Of a DNA stretch of 20,171 bases, positions 1 to 9,490 are shown piece by piece (position 1 is the stretch's first letter; each line of letters starts with the position of its first letter). The DNA is from Chrysophaeum taylorii (lineage: Eukaryota > Sar > Pelagophyceae > Pelagomonadales > Pelagomonadaceae). The translations under genes were made by a program, and so were the position numbers. A model generated the notes under the pieces. The model saw only the letters and a program-made list of their open reading frames with translations, did no database searches and had not been told where the DNA came from. The DNA is taken from NCBI GenBank assembly GCA_029834535.1, contig JAQMWT010000623.1:1-20171 (forward strand). Reading direction: 5' to 3'.

Positions 1-537
1 TTGGGGGGCGGATGTGGCTTCACGGGACCGTTTCCATCCTACCCGCTGAGTGCTGCGTGATGCGCGATGCATTGGCGCTTCGTTCTCAGCCCGCAAAGGG
101 CGAAGAATGTGGTGGCGGTGCTGCACTGGGTGCAGAAGTAGGTGGCTTGAGGCTTCTTGCACAGTGCACAGTGGACGCGCGGGTTTGGCTTTCTCAAGCC
201 TTTCTCTTTGCTTTGAGGGCGCGTTTCTTCCAGACGGGGTGTGTGGAGAGAGGCTGGGGGACGTGTGATGTCGCAGAGAACGACCCTGATGAGAGAGAAG
301 ACGGTGGTGAAGGCGTGGAGATGGAGGGCACGTTCGACGATGACGACGACGAGTGGCGAAGGCGAAAAGCAGACGCCTCGTCCTCTTCATCCTCTACGTC
401 CTCATCGTCTTCTGCAGCGCCAAGATCACCAGGTGTCCCTCCCTCATCCTCAGTACGCTCCTCACAGACCTCGAGCACCCGGTACCTACCTCAGTCTCGA
501 GTGTGTCACCGTCGCGCTCGACGTCCCACAGGACCAG
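1..537. other. Low-complexity region without a gene I can support
   Basis: Overlapping open frames exist on both strands here. A plus-strand frame from 12 to 692 has an Asp run followed by a long Ser-rich run. A minus-strand frame from 194 to 478 has an acidic stretch opposite the same bases. Both patterns come from GAC/GAG and TCC/TCG-type triplet repeats at about 335-420, so neither is good evidence of coding. I recognise no domain. A candidate GT-AG pair lies at 482-531, but I cannot tell which strand, if either, is transcribed. Confidence 0.3.
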
Positions 538-714
538 TCATCGACCTTGTCGACCACCACCACCAGCAATCCACTCTACAAGAGTCCTCCGGACCTCGGT
601 CTTCGCCCAGGACCGGCCCAGTATGGACAGCAGCGGTTCTGCCGTGCCAATTTTCTTGCCGACCGATTTGGCAATCACGCCCGTCCGAATAGCTCGCCCG
701 CAGTGTCTGGCCAT
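538..714 (-). CDS. Possible small protein or exon, unknown function (58 aa)
   Basis: A minus-strand frame of 58 codons runs from an ATG at 714 to a TGA at 538. The same frame is open upstream to an in-frame TAG near 808. The first 50 residues look protein-like, with a mix of hydrophobic and charged residues (for example AKSVGKKIGTAEPLLSILGR) and little low complexity. The end is a Gly run. I do not recognise a family. It could be one exon of a minus-strand gene, since the frame ends in a repetitive GGT stretch. It could also be a chance frame. It lies upstream of, and divergent from, the pogo-like pseudogene at 871. Confidence 0.25.
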   Translation of the reverse strand: MARHCGRAIRTGVIAKSVGKKIGTAEPLLSILGRSWAKTEVRRTLVEWIAGGGGRQGR

Positions 715-870
715 CTTCGCGAGGCCGCAACTCGGCCAAATCGACTCGAATCGAGAAGCGGCGCGGTTTGCAGTACCATCTGAAAACCTAATGCGGGAGC
801 CACCCTATTGCGGGACTTTTACTAAATTGCATACGCACAATTCTCACACCTGCCGGCTCCGTCGCCGGTC

Positions 871-3492
871 ATGCCCGCGTCCAGAGGTCGTCCTGCGAAG
901 CAGAGGTCGGCTCCCGAGGCGAGGACTGCCTCGCGGGTCAAATCCGAGCCGCCGCGGCTGAAGCGTGGCCGCCCGGAGGGCGATTTCGACGAGGCCAAGG
1001 TGACCACGATCCTCCTCGATTTCGGGCGCGTCGTTGTGAGAGAGGAGCGGTCGAAGCGGTCGGTCGAGGCCCGCGCCGCCAACGACAAGGACGTCTCCAT
1101 GGCGGCCACGCTCGCGGCAACGAGGCACGTCAGTAAGGAGGGCGCATATCGTGAGCGCGCTGACATGCTCGAGGCGCTGACCCGTTTCGGCTTCGGGGCC
1201 TTCTCTAAGCAGCGCCTGCAGTACTACATTGAACGAGCCCGACCCAGTGGAGGTACACCGAAGAAACGGCCGACGCAGAGCACCGGCACTGTCCTTCGCC
1301 GCGAGGTCGAGCAGAGGATCGAGGGGGCGCGTCTGCGCCGACGGTGACCAACACGGCAAACACCTCAGCCACGGACGCGCACCTCGGCGGCCGTCACCGC
1401 GGGCCACGAAGTATGCGGCCGCTGACCGCGCCGCAGAGAAGGCCGCTGCTACAGACGAGGCGGCCAAGCGACTCTTCGACGCCAAGAAGAAGCAGCAGAA
1501 GGTGACAGCCTCTGTCGTCGTCGCCAACCTGATCGCCGAGCGTGCTTTGACGCCACGTCGAGAGCCCAAGGTCAAGACCGTGCAGATCCGCGTCAACGCC
1601 CACGAGCGCACGGGCGCTCCTCTCTACAACCCCTCGGGCCTTGACGTCGCCTCTTTCCGAGATCGAGCCCGTCATCCTGAACACGGTCATCGAGCTCGGC
1701 TCCTTCGGCGCGGTGCCGACGCGGCTGGAACTCGGTGGCATCGCGTACGACTTCATCAAGGGCACCGAGCTCGCCGAGAGGCACAAGTTTTACGCTGCTC
1801 GCTTTCGCGGTGAGCCGGACGGCATGGGCGGCCATGCGGTGTACAAGGAGGACGCACTGCCTGGAATCCACTGGGCGACTGGCTTCCTCGATCGGAACGA
1901 GCGCACGCTGAAGGTCACCTTCGGCCATCCGCGTGACGTGACGCGCGAGAACTGGACGACCACCGAGAACATCGCCTTCTTGTACGGCAGAATGGAGAAA
2001 TATTTGCTCGAGTTCAGCCTCTTCAAGCTCAACCCGGTATAAGCGGACGTGGAAGACGTGCTGACGAAGGTGTACCCAGCGGACAACCCGCGACTGCACC
2101 CCATCCCGCGCGAGCTCGGTCGGCTGTTTCTCTTCGACGAAATGGCCGCCGTCTTGGACATGACCGACGAGCACGCGAGGCACCAGATCGGCGTGCGCGT
2201 CTATGCCGAGGGCGAGTCGCGTGAGTTCACGGCAGCCGCCAGCAGCGAACGCGTCACGCTCGTCGTCGGCATGGACGGCTTGGGAAACCCACTGGCGCCT
2301 GTCATCATCTTCATGTCCCAGGCTGCTTCCGCCAAGGCGGGCTGTCGGGCTTCGGATTTCAACTCGGATTCGGTGCGTCGCTGGGTCTCCGGCCAGAACT
2401 TGTTCGAGCACCATCCGGACAAACGGTACCCGGGCCTCACCAAAGTCACCGTCAACGGCGCTCAGTACAGAGGCATGGCCAACTGGCCGCCCAAGGGCGG
2501 CATCACGGACAAGATCCTCTAGATGGTGATCAAGGACGTGATCCTGCCGCGGGTTCCGGACATCAGCGCTGCGAAGCCCGCCGTGCTCCTCGTCGACGGC
2601 CACAAGACGCGCTTTGCCCTCAACGTCCTTCGCACCTGCCGTCGGCTGCATGTCCACATCCTCATCGGCGTCCCCAACGCCACCAATGTCTGGCAGGTCC
2701 CCGATGCCTATAACAACGGTGTGTTCAAGCTGCTCTGGGTCGAAGTCAAGCGCCGTTGGCTGGAGTTGAAGCGCCTCGACATCCGCGGCCGCATCCCGCA
2801 CGAGTCCCGCGACAACCTGCTCAAGTCGGAGTTCGTCATCCTCTTTAATAAGGTCTTCCCTGAGACCTTTTGCAACGTCGAAAAGAACTGCAAGCCCATC
2901 GCCGAATCCGGCCTCGTCCCCTTCACGCGCAAGCTCCTGGAGCATCACTCGTCCGCGGCTCAGCTGATGTCCGGCGCCCTGTCCGCCGAGATGCGACAGA
3001 CATCGCATTCCAAGCGGCCTTGTCGCGCGGCCTCGTCTCGTCTGAGGGTCTCGCCTGTGTCGAGCACGCTCGTGCGGCAAACGATTTGGCTCGGGCTCGT
3101 CGTGCTCCCCGCACAAGTCAAGACATGGAGGTGATCGGCATCGATTACAACGCAGGCGAGCACGACCGGCCGTTCACTTCGGACGAGCTCCAGACCATTC
3201 ACAACTGCCGTCGAACTGCCGGCGGCTTCTTTGCACAGGGCCACAACTGACCGACGATGCCGTCTTCAATCGTGTCGAAGCCGATCACAACGCCCAACTC
3301 GCCGCGTCCGCTCCCGTTCCCGCGGATGTCGCCATAACGGCCCCCGAATCCGCCGCCGCGTCGGCTCATCCTGCCGCGCCCACCCGAGGCCGAGGCCCGG
3401 GTCGCTCCGAGGCTTCAAGCCAGGGCCCTCCTAGTCGTGGTCGTGGTCGTGGTCGTGGTCGCGCTTATAGCGGTACAAGTGCAGGCCAGTAA
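871..3492 (+). pseudogene. Decayed pogo/Tigger-like (DDE_1) transposase
   Basis: The intact enzyme would bind the element ends through CENP-B-like helix-turn-helix domains and cut and paste it with a DDE nuclease. A basic N-terminus starts at 871. A CENP-B-type HTH signature (W..GFLDRN...DVTREN...N) lies at about 1876-1995. The catalytic core has LFLFDE (Asp at 2135), then LLVDGHKT (Asp at 2595), then PDAYNNGVF (Asp at 2703), giving a DD35D spacing typical of the family. The C-terminus is Arg-Gly rich (RGRGRGRGR) and ends at a TAA at 3490. The frame changes near 1335, 1645, 2990 and 3245, and in-frame stops lie at 2040 (TAA) and 2520 (TAG). Some frame changes might be introns, but the internal stops show it is broken. 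The catalytic residues survive, so decay is moderate. Family assignment is firm; product function is lost. Confidence 0.85.
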
Positions 3493-3720
3493 GTTCGCCT
3501 AGTCCCAATCTCTAACCCTAGTAAGTTCACCTGGTCCCAGTAAGTTCACCTGGTCAGTTAGTTCACTTAGTCCCAATCTCCAACCCGGCGTAAACCCACC
3601 CGTGCTCACATCCACTCACCCCATTCTCCTTTGAGCTCGTCGCTCTCACCCCCGCCAATCTAAGCTGCTTTGATCCGCACACGCGGCTAGCCTTTGCGTT
3701 TCCTTACTACTAATCGACAG
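3488..3720. repeat. 3' end of the pogo-like element with AGTAAGTTCACC-type repeats
   Basis: The repeats start at the pogo stop codon itself. Units of about 18-20 bp (AGTAAGTTCACCTGGTCCC, alternating with CCTAGTCCCAATCTCTAACCC-like spacers) run to about 3590. A non-repetitive tail follows, including the marker CTTTGATCCGCACACGC at about 3669. The same block, in inverted orientation, fills the loop of the large inverted repeat at 9491-9764. It was therefore part of a mobile unit and is not a local tandem expansion. There is no gene in this stretch. Confidence 0.8.
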
Positions 3721-4050
3721 ATGTTTGTCTGTTTGTTTGTTTGTTTGTCTTTAAACGTCGACTGCTAAGAGGGGTGTGTGTGTGGGGAGCATGTTTGTTT
3801 GTTTGTCTTTAAATGTCGACTGCTTAGAGGGGGGATGTGTGTGGGGAGCATGAAGGATGTGGGTGGGTTTGTGCGGTAGGAGGGATGTGCCTGACGGGCG
3901 GAGATAAGTACGCGGGACCTAGTCGGGGTCATCGCCGAGTCGTGGTTTGTTTGTCTTTAAATGTCGACTGCTAAGAGGGGGGTGTGTGTGGGGAGCATGA
4001 AGGATGTGGGTGGGTTTGTGGGGTATTAGGGATGTGCCTGACGGGCGGAG
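3721..4050. repeat. Tandem satellite of three unequal units
   Basis: Three units each begin with a TTTG-repeat followed by TTTAAAYGTCGACTGCT(A/T)AGAGGGG (cores at about 3750, 3808 and 3956). They continue with GTGTGGGGAGCATG; the last two also carry GATGTGCCTGACGGGCGGAG. Unit lengths differ (about 58, 148 and 95-105 bp) because the downstream parts are present or absent. The array sits between a TTTG run at 3721-3749 and the TTTGTTTGTC that opens the inverted-repeat arm at 4051. It may have expanded within the outer end of that arm. I see no coding potential. Confidence 0.75.
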
Positions 4051-4104
4051 TTTGTTTGTCCCTCGATTTAGGGTAAGGGTCAGGTAGGCCCGCGAGCCAG
4101 CCAG

Positions 4105-4206
4105 CCATTGATCCTCCAAGCCGTATACGGCGACCTCGCAGACTATTTCCACGACCCGCGGCGGCTCTTTCAGCGCGCCATTCTCACGCCCCGTCGAAAC
4201 GATGTT
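4105..4206 (+). pseudogene. Helitron-type PIF1-like helicase fragment, left arm, part 1
   Basis: One open frame reads from 4105 into the insertion site at 4206 and resumes in phase at 8881 once the inserted transposon is removed. It contains AVYGDL, then FHDPRRLFQRAILTPRRNDV. This matches the helicase segment that in Helitron RepHel proteins reads roughly 'DP..L..RAIL.PRN..V..LN'. Upstream of 4105 the similarity stops. The fragment therefore lacks the Rep nuclease and the N-terminal helicase motifs, including Walker A and B. It is a broken gene, split by the 4,665-bp transposon within the RND-VV segment. Confidence 0.75.
4198..4206 (+). repeat. 9-bp target site duplication, left copy (AACGATGTT)
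   Basis: AACGATGTT lies directly before the left terminus of the inserted transposon and recurs at 8872-8880 directly after the right terminus. The inverted arm at 10726-10745 holds a single copy in continuous sequence (reverse complement GTCGAAACGATGTTGTCGAT), which is the unoccupied site. Confidence 0.92.
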
Positions 4207-4219
4207 AGGGTCGGATAAG
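4207..4219 (+). repeat. Left terminal inverted repeat of the 4.7-kb transposon
   Basis: AGGGTCGGATAAG at the left boundary is the exact reverse complement of CTTATCCGACCCT at 8859-8871. The next bases (GAACTCGG against AAAGCTCA) match only partly. Confidence 0.9.
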
Positions 4220-4583
4220 GAACTCGGGGGTCCCGCGCCGGGGCCGAAAATCCCCAAGGATTGGCGGCCTTTTTTGTCCGTCGCCAAGTTGACCCAAAAT
4301 GGTGCCGATTTTATCTTGGAACGAAGTCCGTAGCTGCCGATTTGGCGAATCTACTTGGGAGTGAGGTATTTTGGCGCCTCGGTGGAGGCGGGGGCCTAGG
4401 TGGCTCTACTCTGCACGACGCCATCGGCTCCAAATACAACAACCGGCGCATCGGGAATGTCCGTAGGCCCAATGAGGGTCGTGTGGGCGTTTAGACGGCG
4501 CCTTTTGTTCGCTGGGGCCAGTTCTAGTGTCCTCGTCTTTCCGGGCGTCCTCGGGAGACCGGCGTCGGGGCCCGCGAACGCAG

Positions 4584-7500
4584 CTATGCGTAGTCGTCGT
4601 CGTCGACGTCCATCGCGTCCTCCTCCTCCTCCTCGTCGTCGTCGTCGTCGTATTCGTTGTCCTCGGACACGAAGCGCCAGGAAGCCGGCTTGGAGCCGTT
4701 GAAGAAGGTGGGGCGGTTCGCGAGGAGCCACCCGCTGAAACCGTCGTCATAGGAAACGAAGATCCAACCCAGCCCGAGTTTCTTGCGACCGTCCTTGGAG
4801 TTCTCGTCGGATACCGCCTCGATGGTGCCGGGCATCCAGTAGCAGCCCGGGTGCCCCGACAACTCCCAGAGAACCTCGACGCGTGACCCGACCAACGCCA
4901 CGTCAATCGTCGGTAGCTTCGAGCGGCCACTCGTTGTCCGCGTCCGCTTCCTCGGATGGCGAAAGGCGCGGCACTCCTCAACCTTGGCCTTGAGCTCGTC
5001 AACGCTCAAGTGCCGCCTCGCGTCGAGTTCGAGACGCTGGGCCGTCGCGGTCCCGAGCACTGGCAGCTGCCGTCGGCGCTCGCCCGGACTACCGCCTCGG
5101 CGACCAACTCGCGGGAGTTGGTCTTGATCTGCTCGTAGACGTACTCGAGGTGCGCGGTGAGGAATTCGATGTTGGCCTTGGAACCGGCCGAGCCGATCGT
5201 CGGGTCCTTGCCCGAGGTGTAGGACTTGGGTTTGAGGTCGCCCATGCCCATGCCGACGACGTACCTGTCGATGTTCTCCTTGAGGACCTTCGACCGCGCA
5301 GCGTCGCTCGAGATCTGCTTAAGTGCCGCATCAAGTCGCTTCTTGACCGTCGAGAGCAGGGTCCTCCCGACGAGGGCCTGCTCGTCGACGACAGGCTTGA
5401 CTTTCATGGCCTCCTGGGCCTTGGCGTAGTCGTTCACCTGGCGCTCGAGGGCCTTCTCGACGAACGCGGCGGCGCGACGGCGATGGTGCTCCTTCGCCGC
5501 CTCCGCGCGCGCGGCAGCCTGCTCCTTGTGGTTCTGCCGACCACGACGAGCCGCCTCCATCAACACTCCTCGAAAGTCGTCGCCGAGCGTGGCGAGACGT
5601 CCTCCACCAACTCGATCGCGCATTCGAGCCTTCGTCGTCGTTCGACCAGCGACCTCGTCGGCGACGCGTCGCCGGCGCTTGGTCGTAAAACTCGTGGCGG
5701 CCCGGTCGAACATGTGGTCCCGTTGGCACGCGACGACCCCGACGCAGTTCACGACGCTCATGTTGACGTAGGAGGCGTTGTAATACTTCAATACGCCAAA
5801 CTCGCCTTCGACCTCGTTCGAGTTCCGCCGCGCGCCGTCGAAGGCCCTCCGGAGCTCCGACGTCTGGTTGACCGCCGCGAGGTCGCCGTCGCCGACGTAG
5901 CGCATAGACTGCCCCCTCGAACGTGCGGCGCATGCCGCGGCCCCAGGCCCGGAGCGCGTCGAGCATGGTCTTGGCCTCTGGATCATTGGTGTCAGTCGGA
6001 GCGTAGAGCCGCGCCCGAACGGCCGCGACGTCGCGGATCGTGGACTGGCCGTCGACGGACAGCTTCGCCGACCCGGCCCGCGTCTCGAGGAACTGGGCGT
6101 AGGTGGCGATCTCAGTGTCGAAGGCCTCGTAACCGGCGGTCGCAACGAGTTGTGGATTATCCTGGCAGACTTGGAAGAAGGCATGCACTCGCTCGAGAAC
6201 GCCCGCCATGTCGAGAACCGACCAACCCTCGAGGGCGTCCGATGCGGCGAAAAATCGGAAAGGCACCGTGAGCTTGTCGTCGATGATCGCTCGGGCTCGA
6301 ATGGCTCCGGCGACCTCCTGCGAGGACAAGGTCGAGAAGAGGTTGTTCCTGAGGATGTTCTGCGGCGCGTAGCTCGCGTTCTCGAGGAACTCGACGAGAA
6401 ACGGGAGGTTGTGGAAGATGACCCAGGCCGCGTTGGTGCACGCGTCCTGCCGCGTCCCCTTGTCCGTGCGGCCGAGCGTGAGGTAGAGCTCCGACGGGTG
6501 CTTCTCCTCGAGGAATGCCCGGAGAGGGGTCCCGAAGCCCTTCCCGTAGCGATCCACGCCCTCGCCGATACACTTGGACAAGGCATGAATGACCTTGTTC
6601 AACTCGCCGGTGAGGCGCAGGTGCTTCGCCTCCGAGCTCTCGATGCTATCCTTCAGCAGCGTGTCGAGCATCTTGGCCTCCTCGGCGGCGCCGCCGTCGA
6701 GCCATGTGTTGCCTGCTCAACAAATTGCTGGTGGGACGGCACGACGTACCGAGATGTCGCTGGCAGTTCCCGTGAAAGACACGAGTCTTCGCGTCGCGCT
6801 CGTCTTGCGTCATCAAATTCCACAGCTCTTCCCCGATCTCCTTCTGCACCGCCGCGAGGACATGCTCCTGGAGCTCGCGGACCGATGCGATGGCGGCGGA
6901 GGCGTTGTCGGTAACGATGGCCCGGCCGGCGAGATTCTGCACGCCGGCGCTGCCGGCGGCCGGGAGCGCCTCCGCAGCAGCGTCGGCTCCGTAGAGCTCC
7001 TGGTAAACTTGATTAACGAGCTGGAGCGCTCGATTCAGGTCACCAAACCGATCGTTGATCGCCTTGGCCTCGCCAGGCGCGCTCTGGTCGGAGATCTCGC
7101 TCGCGCCCAGCGTCCAGTTCTCCGTCACGCCGCCGCGTGTGACGCGAAGTTGGGTAGTCGCGATCTCCTTGCCGTCGAGCGGCGACGCGTCCGTCGCCGC
7201 GTCGACGACGTCACCGTATCCCACGGCGAGGGCGACGGCGGCCTCGTGAAGGACACCCATCTCGGAGCGCAGGTCGCGAATGAAGCGTGCGGACGGGAGC
7301 TCCATGTCGCGCACTCGCTCCGGGCCAACGACCGCCTCGACGACCGAGACCAGGACCTCGGGGATTTCCGCAGGCGCAACCCGCGAGGCGAGCAGTTTCA
7401 TACACAGCACCCTGAGCTTCGAGTCCCACGGAGTGCCCTTGCCGGATCCCTTGCCGGACGGCTTCCGCGGTACCCACACTTCGGCGTTCTGCTTCTCGAG

Positions 7501-8733
7501 GACCGCGACCCGCTCCCGCAGCCGCTCGATCTCCTCCTCCCGGGCCTGGACGCGGTCCTCGGCAGCCGCGAGCTTTATCTCCATTTGCTTCGCTTCCTGG
7601 TTGAGGGCGGCGTAATTGTTCTTGAGTTGTCGCATGGCCCGAGGGTCCGATTTCTTCAGTCGGTTCCTCTCCCGAAACTCGGCCGCCGCCGCAGCCTGTC
7701 TCGCCGCCTCGTTCGACTGGGCCTTGGTCGCGTTGAGCTCGTCGATGGCTCGCTGCAGCCTCGCGGCATCGCGGTCGCGCTGCTTCTCATTGGAGGCCTG
7801 GTGGCGTTCGATGCGGACCTGGAGCCGTGCCTCCCGACGTGCGGCATCCCGGACCTCGTCCTCGTACTTCCACTTGGCCTCGAGACGCGCCGCGTCTGCC
7901 TTGGCGGCCGCCATTTCCGCGGCGAAGGCGTCGGCGTGGGCTTCTTTCGTCTCGCGTTCGGCGGTGACAGAGCGAGAGTGCTGAGCCGTCTTGGCCGCCG
8001 TGAGCTTGTCGACCGTGCTCCGGAGTTTCGACACCTCCTTCTCGAGCTCCGAGATCCGCACATTCGAGTCCGACGACGACGACAGTGTGGAGATAACCGA
8101 TGACCCACTCGATCCAAGCGTCGGACGCGCTGGCCGTCCGGGTGGTAGTCGCCGAATCGGGGGTGTCGTTCTCCTTGTCGGGCTTGGCCTTGACGTGGGA
8201 GAACGGGACGCGGATCTCTCCCTGCTGAATCGTTTTCACGTCGTATGACTCGACCCGACACACAGTGTTGTTGTAGATTAGGCCCAGGACAACGCCGTTG
8301 CCGCCCTGGATGTTGTGCCCCGCCGAGAAGTCGTGCTCGATGAGGACCTCGTCCCCGCTGCGGATGGTTGTCTTGAGAGTCCTAGTTAGCGACGCGGAGA
8401 TCCGGGCGAGAACGGCCTTCGCGCCCTTCGTCGTGTGTAGCTTGCTCGGGGTGAAGTCGTCCCGGCACATTTTCGAGCACACGTAGAACTTGTCGGGCAG
8501 CTCGCCCTCGATATTCAGGAGTCGCTCCAGGTCGAGCGGCTGGCCCCTGGCCGTCTCGTCGGCGTCGAGCCTCGCTACGCAGCACACGCACTCTCCCCTC
8601 AAGAGGTTTTTTCGCCGTTGACGTTTGGCAGCGGTTTTTTCGACACTTTCGTCAACTCAGCCGGGACCGAAGGGTCCACAGGGGTTACAGAAGGACCCGG
8701 GGCCGACTCTTTGCTCGTTTCGGCCGATTCCAT
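4584..8733 (-). CDS. Large DDE transposase with Tudor/SH3-like domains (spliced)
   Basis: The predicted enzyme cuts and pastes the surrounding transposon. Likely exons are complement(4584-5066, 5105-5863, 5910-6712, 6750-8046, 8105-8602), giving 1,279 residues counted from 8602. Numbered that way, Cys 5/7/8 and 42/46 form a possible zinc site. An SH3/Tudor-like strand region covers about 80-138, and a long charged coiled coil about 167-330. The RNase H-fold core has TDASPLDGKE (D near 452), VTDNAS (D near 544), CQRHLGN (CxxH near 594) and NEVEGEFG (E near 883). A C-terminal Tudor/Agenet-like domain (GSRVEVLWE, YWMPGTIEAV, VSYDDGFSGWLL) covers about 1177-1240, followed by an acidic tail. An ATG at 8733 opens a 44-codon leader that is one base out of frame at an A6 run near 8610; this suggests an indel there. 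Only the 6713-6749 intron is well supported. Confidence 0.82.
6713..6749 (-). other. 37-bp spliceosomal intron in the transposase gene
   Basis: On the minus strand the donor is G|GTACGT and the acceptor is TTGAGCAG|G. Removal joins the frame ending CQRHLG to NTWLDGG, which restores a CxxH..N pattern known from hAT/MULE-type transposases. Without removal the frame stops within 35 codons. Three other frame changes in this gene can be closed by GT-AG pairs at 8047-8104, 5864-5909 and 5067-5104. Their donors (GTCATC, GTCTAT, GTCGCC) are weak. Confidence 0.75.
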
Positions 8734-8760
8734 GGGCGGAACGCCGATTTTGTGATTTTG

Positions 8761-8785
8761 CAGGCTATGTTTGAAACATAGCCTG
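8761..8785. repeat. Perfect 12-bp palindrome near the right end of the transposon
   Basis: CAGGCTATGTTT and AAACATAGCCTG flank a single G. A related half-site, TTCGAAATGTAGGCTAGG, lies at about 8824-8841, and an 11-bp palindrome CTAGGGCCTAG follows at about 8837-8847. All sit between the transposase start and the right terminus, where subterminal transposase-binding sites or a promoter would be expected. Confidence 0.7.
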
Positions 8786-8858
8786 AGACAATCCACTTTT
8801 GAATGAGGGTTTCTCGTTTGGTGTTCGAAATGTAGGCTAGGGCCTAGTTTTGAGCTTT

Positions 8859-8871
8859 CTTATCCGACCCT
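8859..8871 (-). repeat. Right terminal inverted repeat of the 4.7-kb transposon
   Basis: CTTATCCGACCCT is the exact reverse complement of the left terminus at 4207-4219. The second copy of AACGATGTT follows directly. Confidence 0.9.
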
Positions 8872-8880
8872 AACGATGTT
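8872..8880 (+). repeat. 9-bp target site duplication, right copy (AACGATGTT)
   Basis: Identical to 4198-4206. Helicase coding sequence resumes at 8881 in the phase it had at 4206. Confidence 0.92.
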
Positions 8881-9377
8881 GTCGATGCTGACAACGCGCG
8901 CATGACCGCGGCCTTTTTTCCCGGAGACGAGGCGTCGGAGTTCTTTTCGGCCGACTAGGTTGGGTCGGAAGACGACGCCTCGCTCTCAAGAGTCGAGTTT
9001 TGAACTCCCTGACAACCAACGGCATGCTGACTTTGATCGCGAGTTTAAAGTCTTCGCAACCTCGACCCGTCGCACGGCCACTGCAACGGTACCAGATACA
9101 TGATCGATCGTGTCGTTGTAACCGAGGCTCCTCCAGCCTATATCCCTTAAGGCCCGCCGACGCCAAACGATCACCAAGAGCCAGGGCCAGACGCCCCGCG
9201 AGGTCGGCGTCCTCTTGGCGAAGCCCGTCTTCTGCCACGTCCAGCTCGACGTGGCTCTCTGTCGATCGGCAACCCCGAGGATATCCTCTTCTTGGTCGAA
9301 GACTCCACCCTACTCCACACGTGCTGCGCAATACCGATAAGCCCCCTCCCGGCGTCTACACGCGCACTATAGGTTAA
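8881..9377 (+). pseudogene. Helitron-type PIF1-like helicase fragment, left arm, part 2
   Basis: This continues the frame interrupted at 4206. It reads ARMTAAFFPGDEASEFFSAD, then an in-frame TAG at 8956 and VGSEDDASL. After frame changes come NSLTTNGM (about 9001), LRNLDPSHGHCNGTRYMIDR (about 9050-9110), TITKSQGQT (motif V-like, about 9168-9195), VFCHVQLDVALCR (motif VI-like) and finally GVYTRTIG. These are hallmarks of the C-terminal helicase of Helitron RepHel proteins. At least three frameshifts are present. The same TAG occurs in the right-arm copy, so it predates the duplication. Not functional. Confidence 0.82.
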
Positions 9378-9490
9378 CTTACTGGGACCAGGTGAACTTA
9401 CTGGAACCAGGTGAACTTACTGGGGTTAGAGATTGGGACTAGGTGAAAACTTAGTGACCAGGTGAACTTACTGAGACCAAGTGTGAACTT
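9377..9490 (-). repeat. Inverted GGTGAACTTACTGGGACC array, left arm tip
   Basis: Repeated units of AACTTACTGGGACCAGGTG with the alternate spacer GGGGTTAGAGATTGGGACTAG run from the end of the helicase fragment to about 9490. They are the reverse complement of the arrays at 3488-3590 and 9765-9868. Confidence 0.85.

Larger units (their letters stand above)
4207..8871 (-). mobile_element. 4,665-bp MULE/hAT-type DNA transposon, complete by its ends
   Basis: Both termini begin AGGGTCGGATAAG in inverted orientation (4207-4219 and 8859-8871). The match fades after 13 bp, so the terminal repeats are short. The flanks are a perfect 9-bp duplication, a length typical of Mutator-like elements; hAT elements give 8 bp. 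The element contains one long minus-strand gene. Beyond the gene lie about 375 bp at the left end and about 140 bp at the right end, the latter with a palindrome. The strongest evidence that this is one insertion is the matching empty site in the opposite arm. The superfamily is not settled: MULE by duplication length, and MULE/hAT/KDZ-like by catalytic layout. Confidence 0.9.

Noticed and set aside
353..420. Hydrophobic N-terminus resembling a signal peptide (VLFILYVLIVF) on the plus strand
   Set aside because: The frame starts at GTG, and the hydrophobic run is a shifted reading of a TCC/CTC repeat that reads as poly-Ser in the next frame.
1593..3116. 507-codon minus-strand frame opposite the pogo transposase
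   Set aside because: It mirrors a GC-rich coding strand; the plus strand carries the transposase motifs, while this frame has no recognisable domain.
3488..3590. Regularly spaced repeats that could suggest a CRISPR array
   Set aside because: Units are adjacent or separated by other repeated strings, not unique spacers, and the context is eukaryotic.
8870..9331. Long minus-strand frame across the left palindrome arm
   Set aside because: It is opposite to the recognisable helicase frame, is Arg-rich, and runs across the insertion boundary; a shadow frame.
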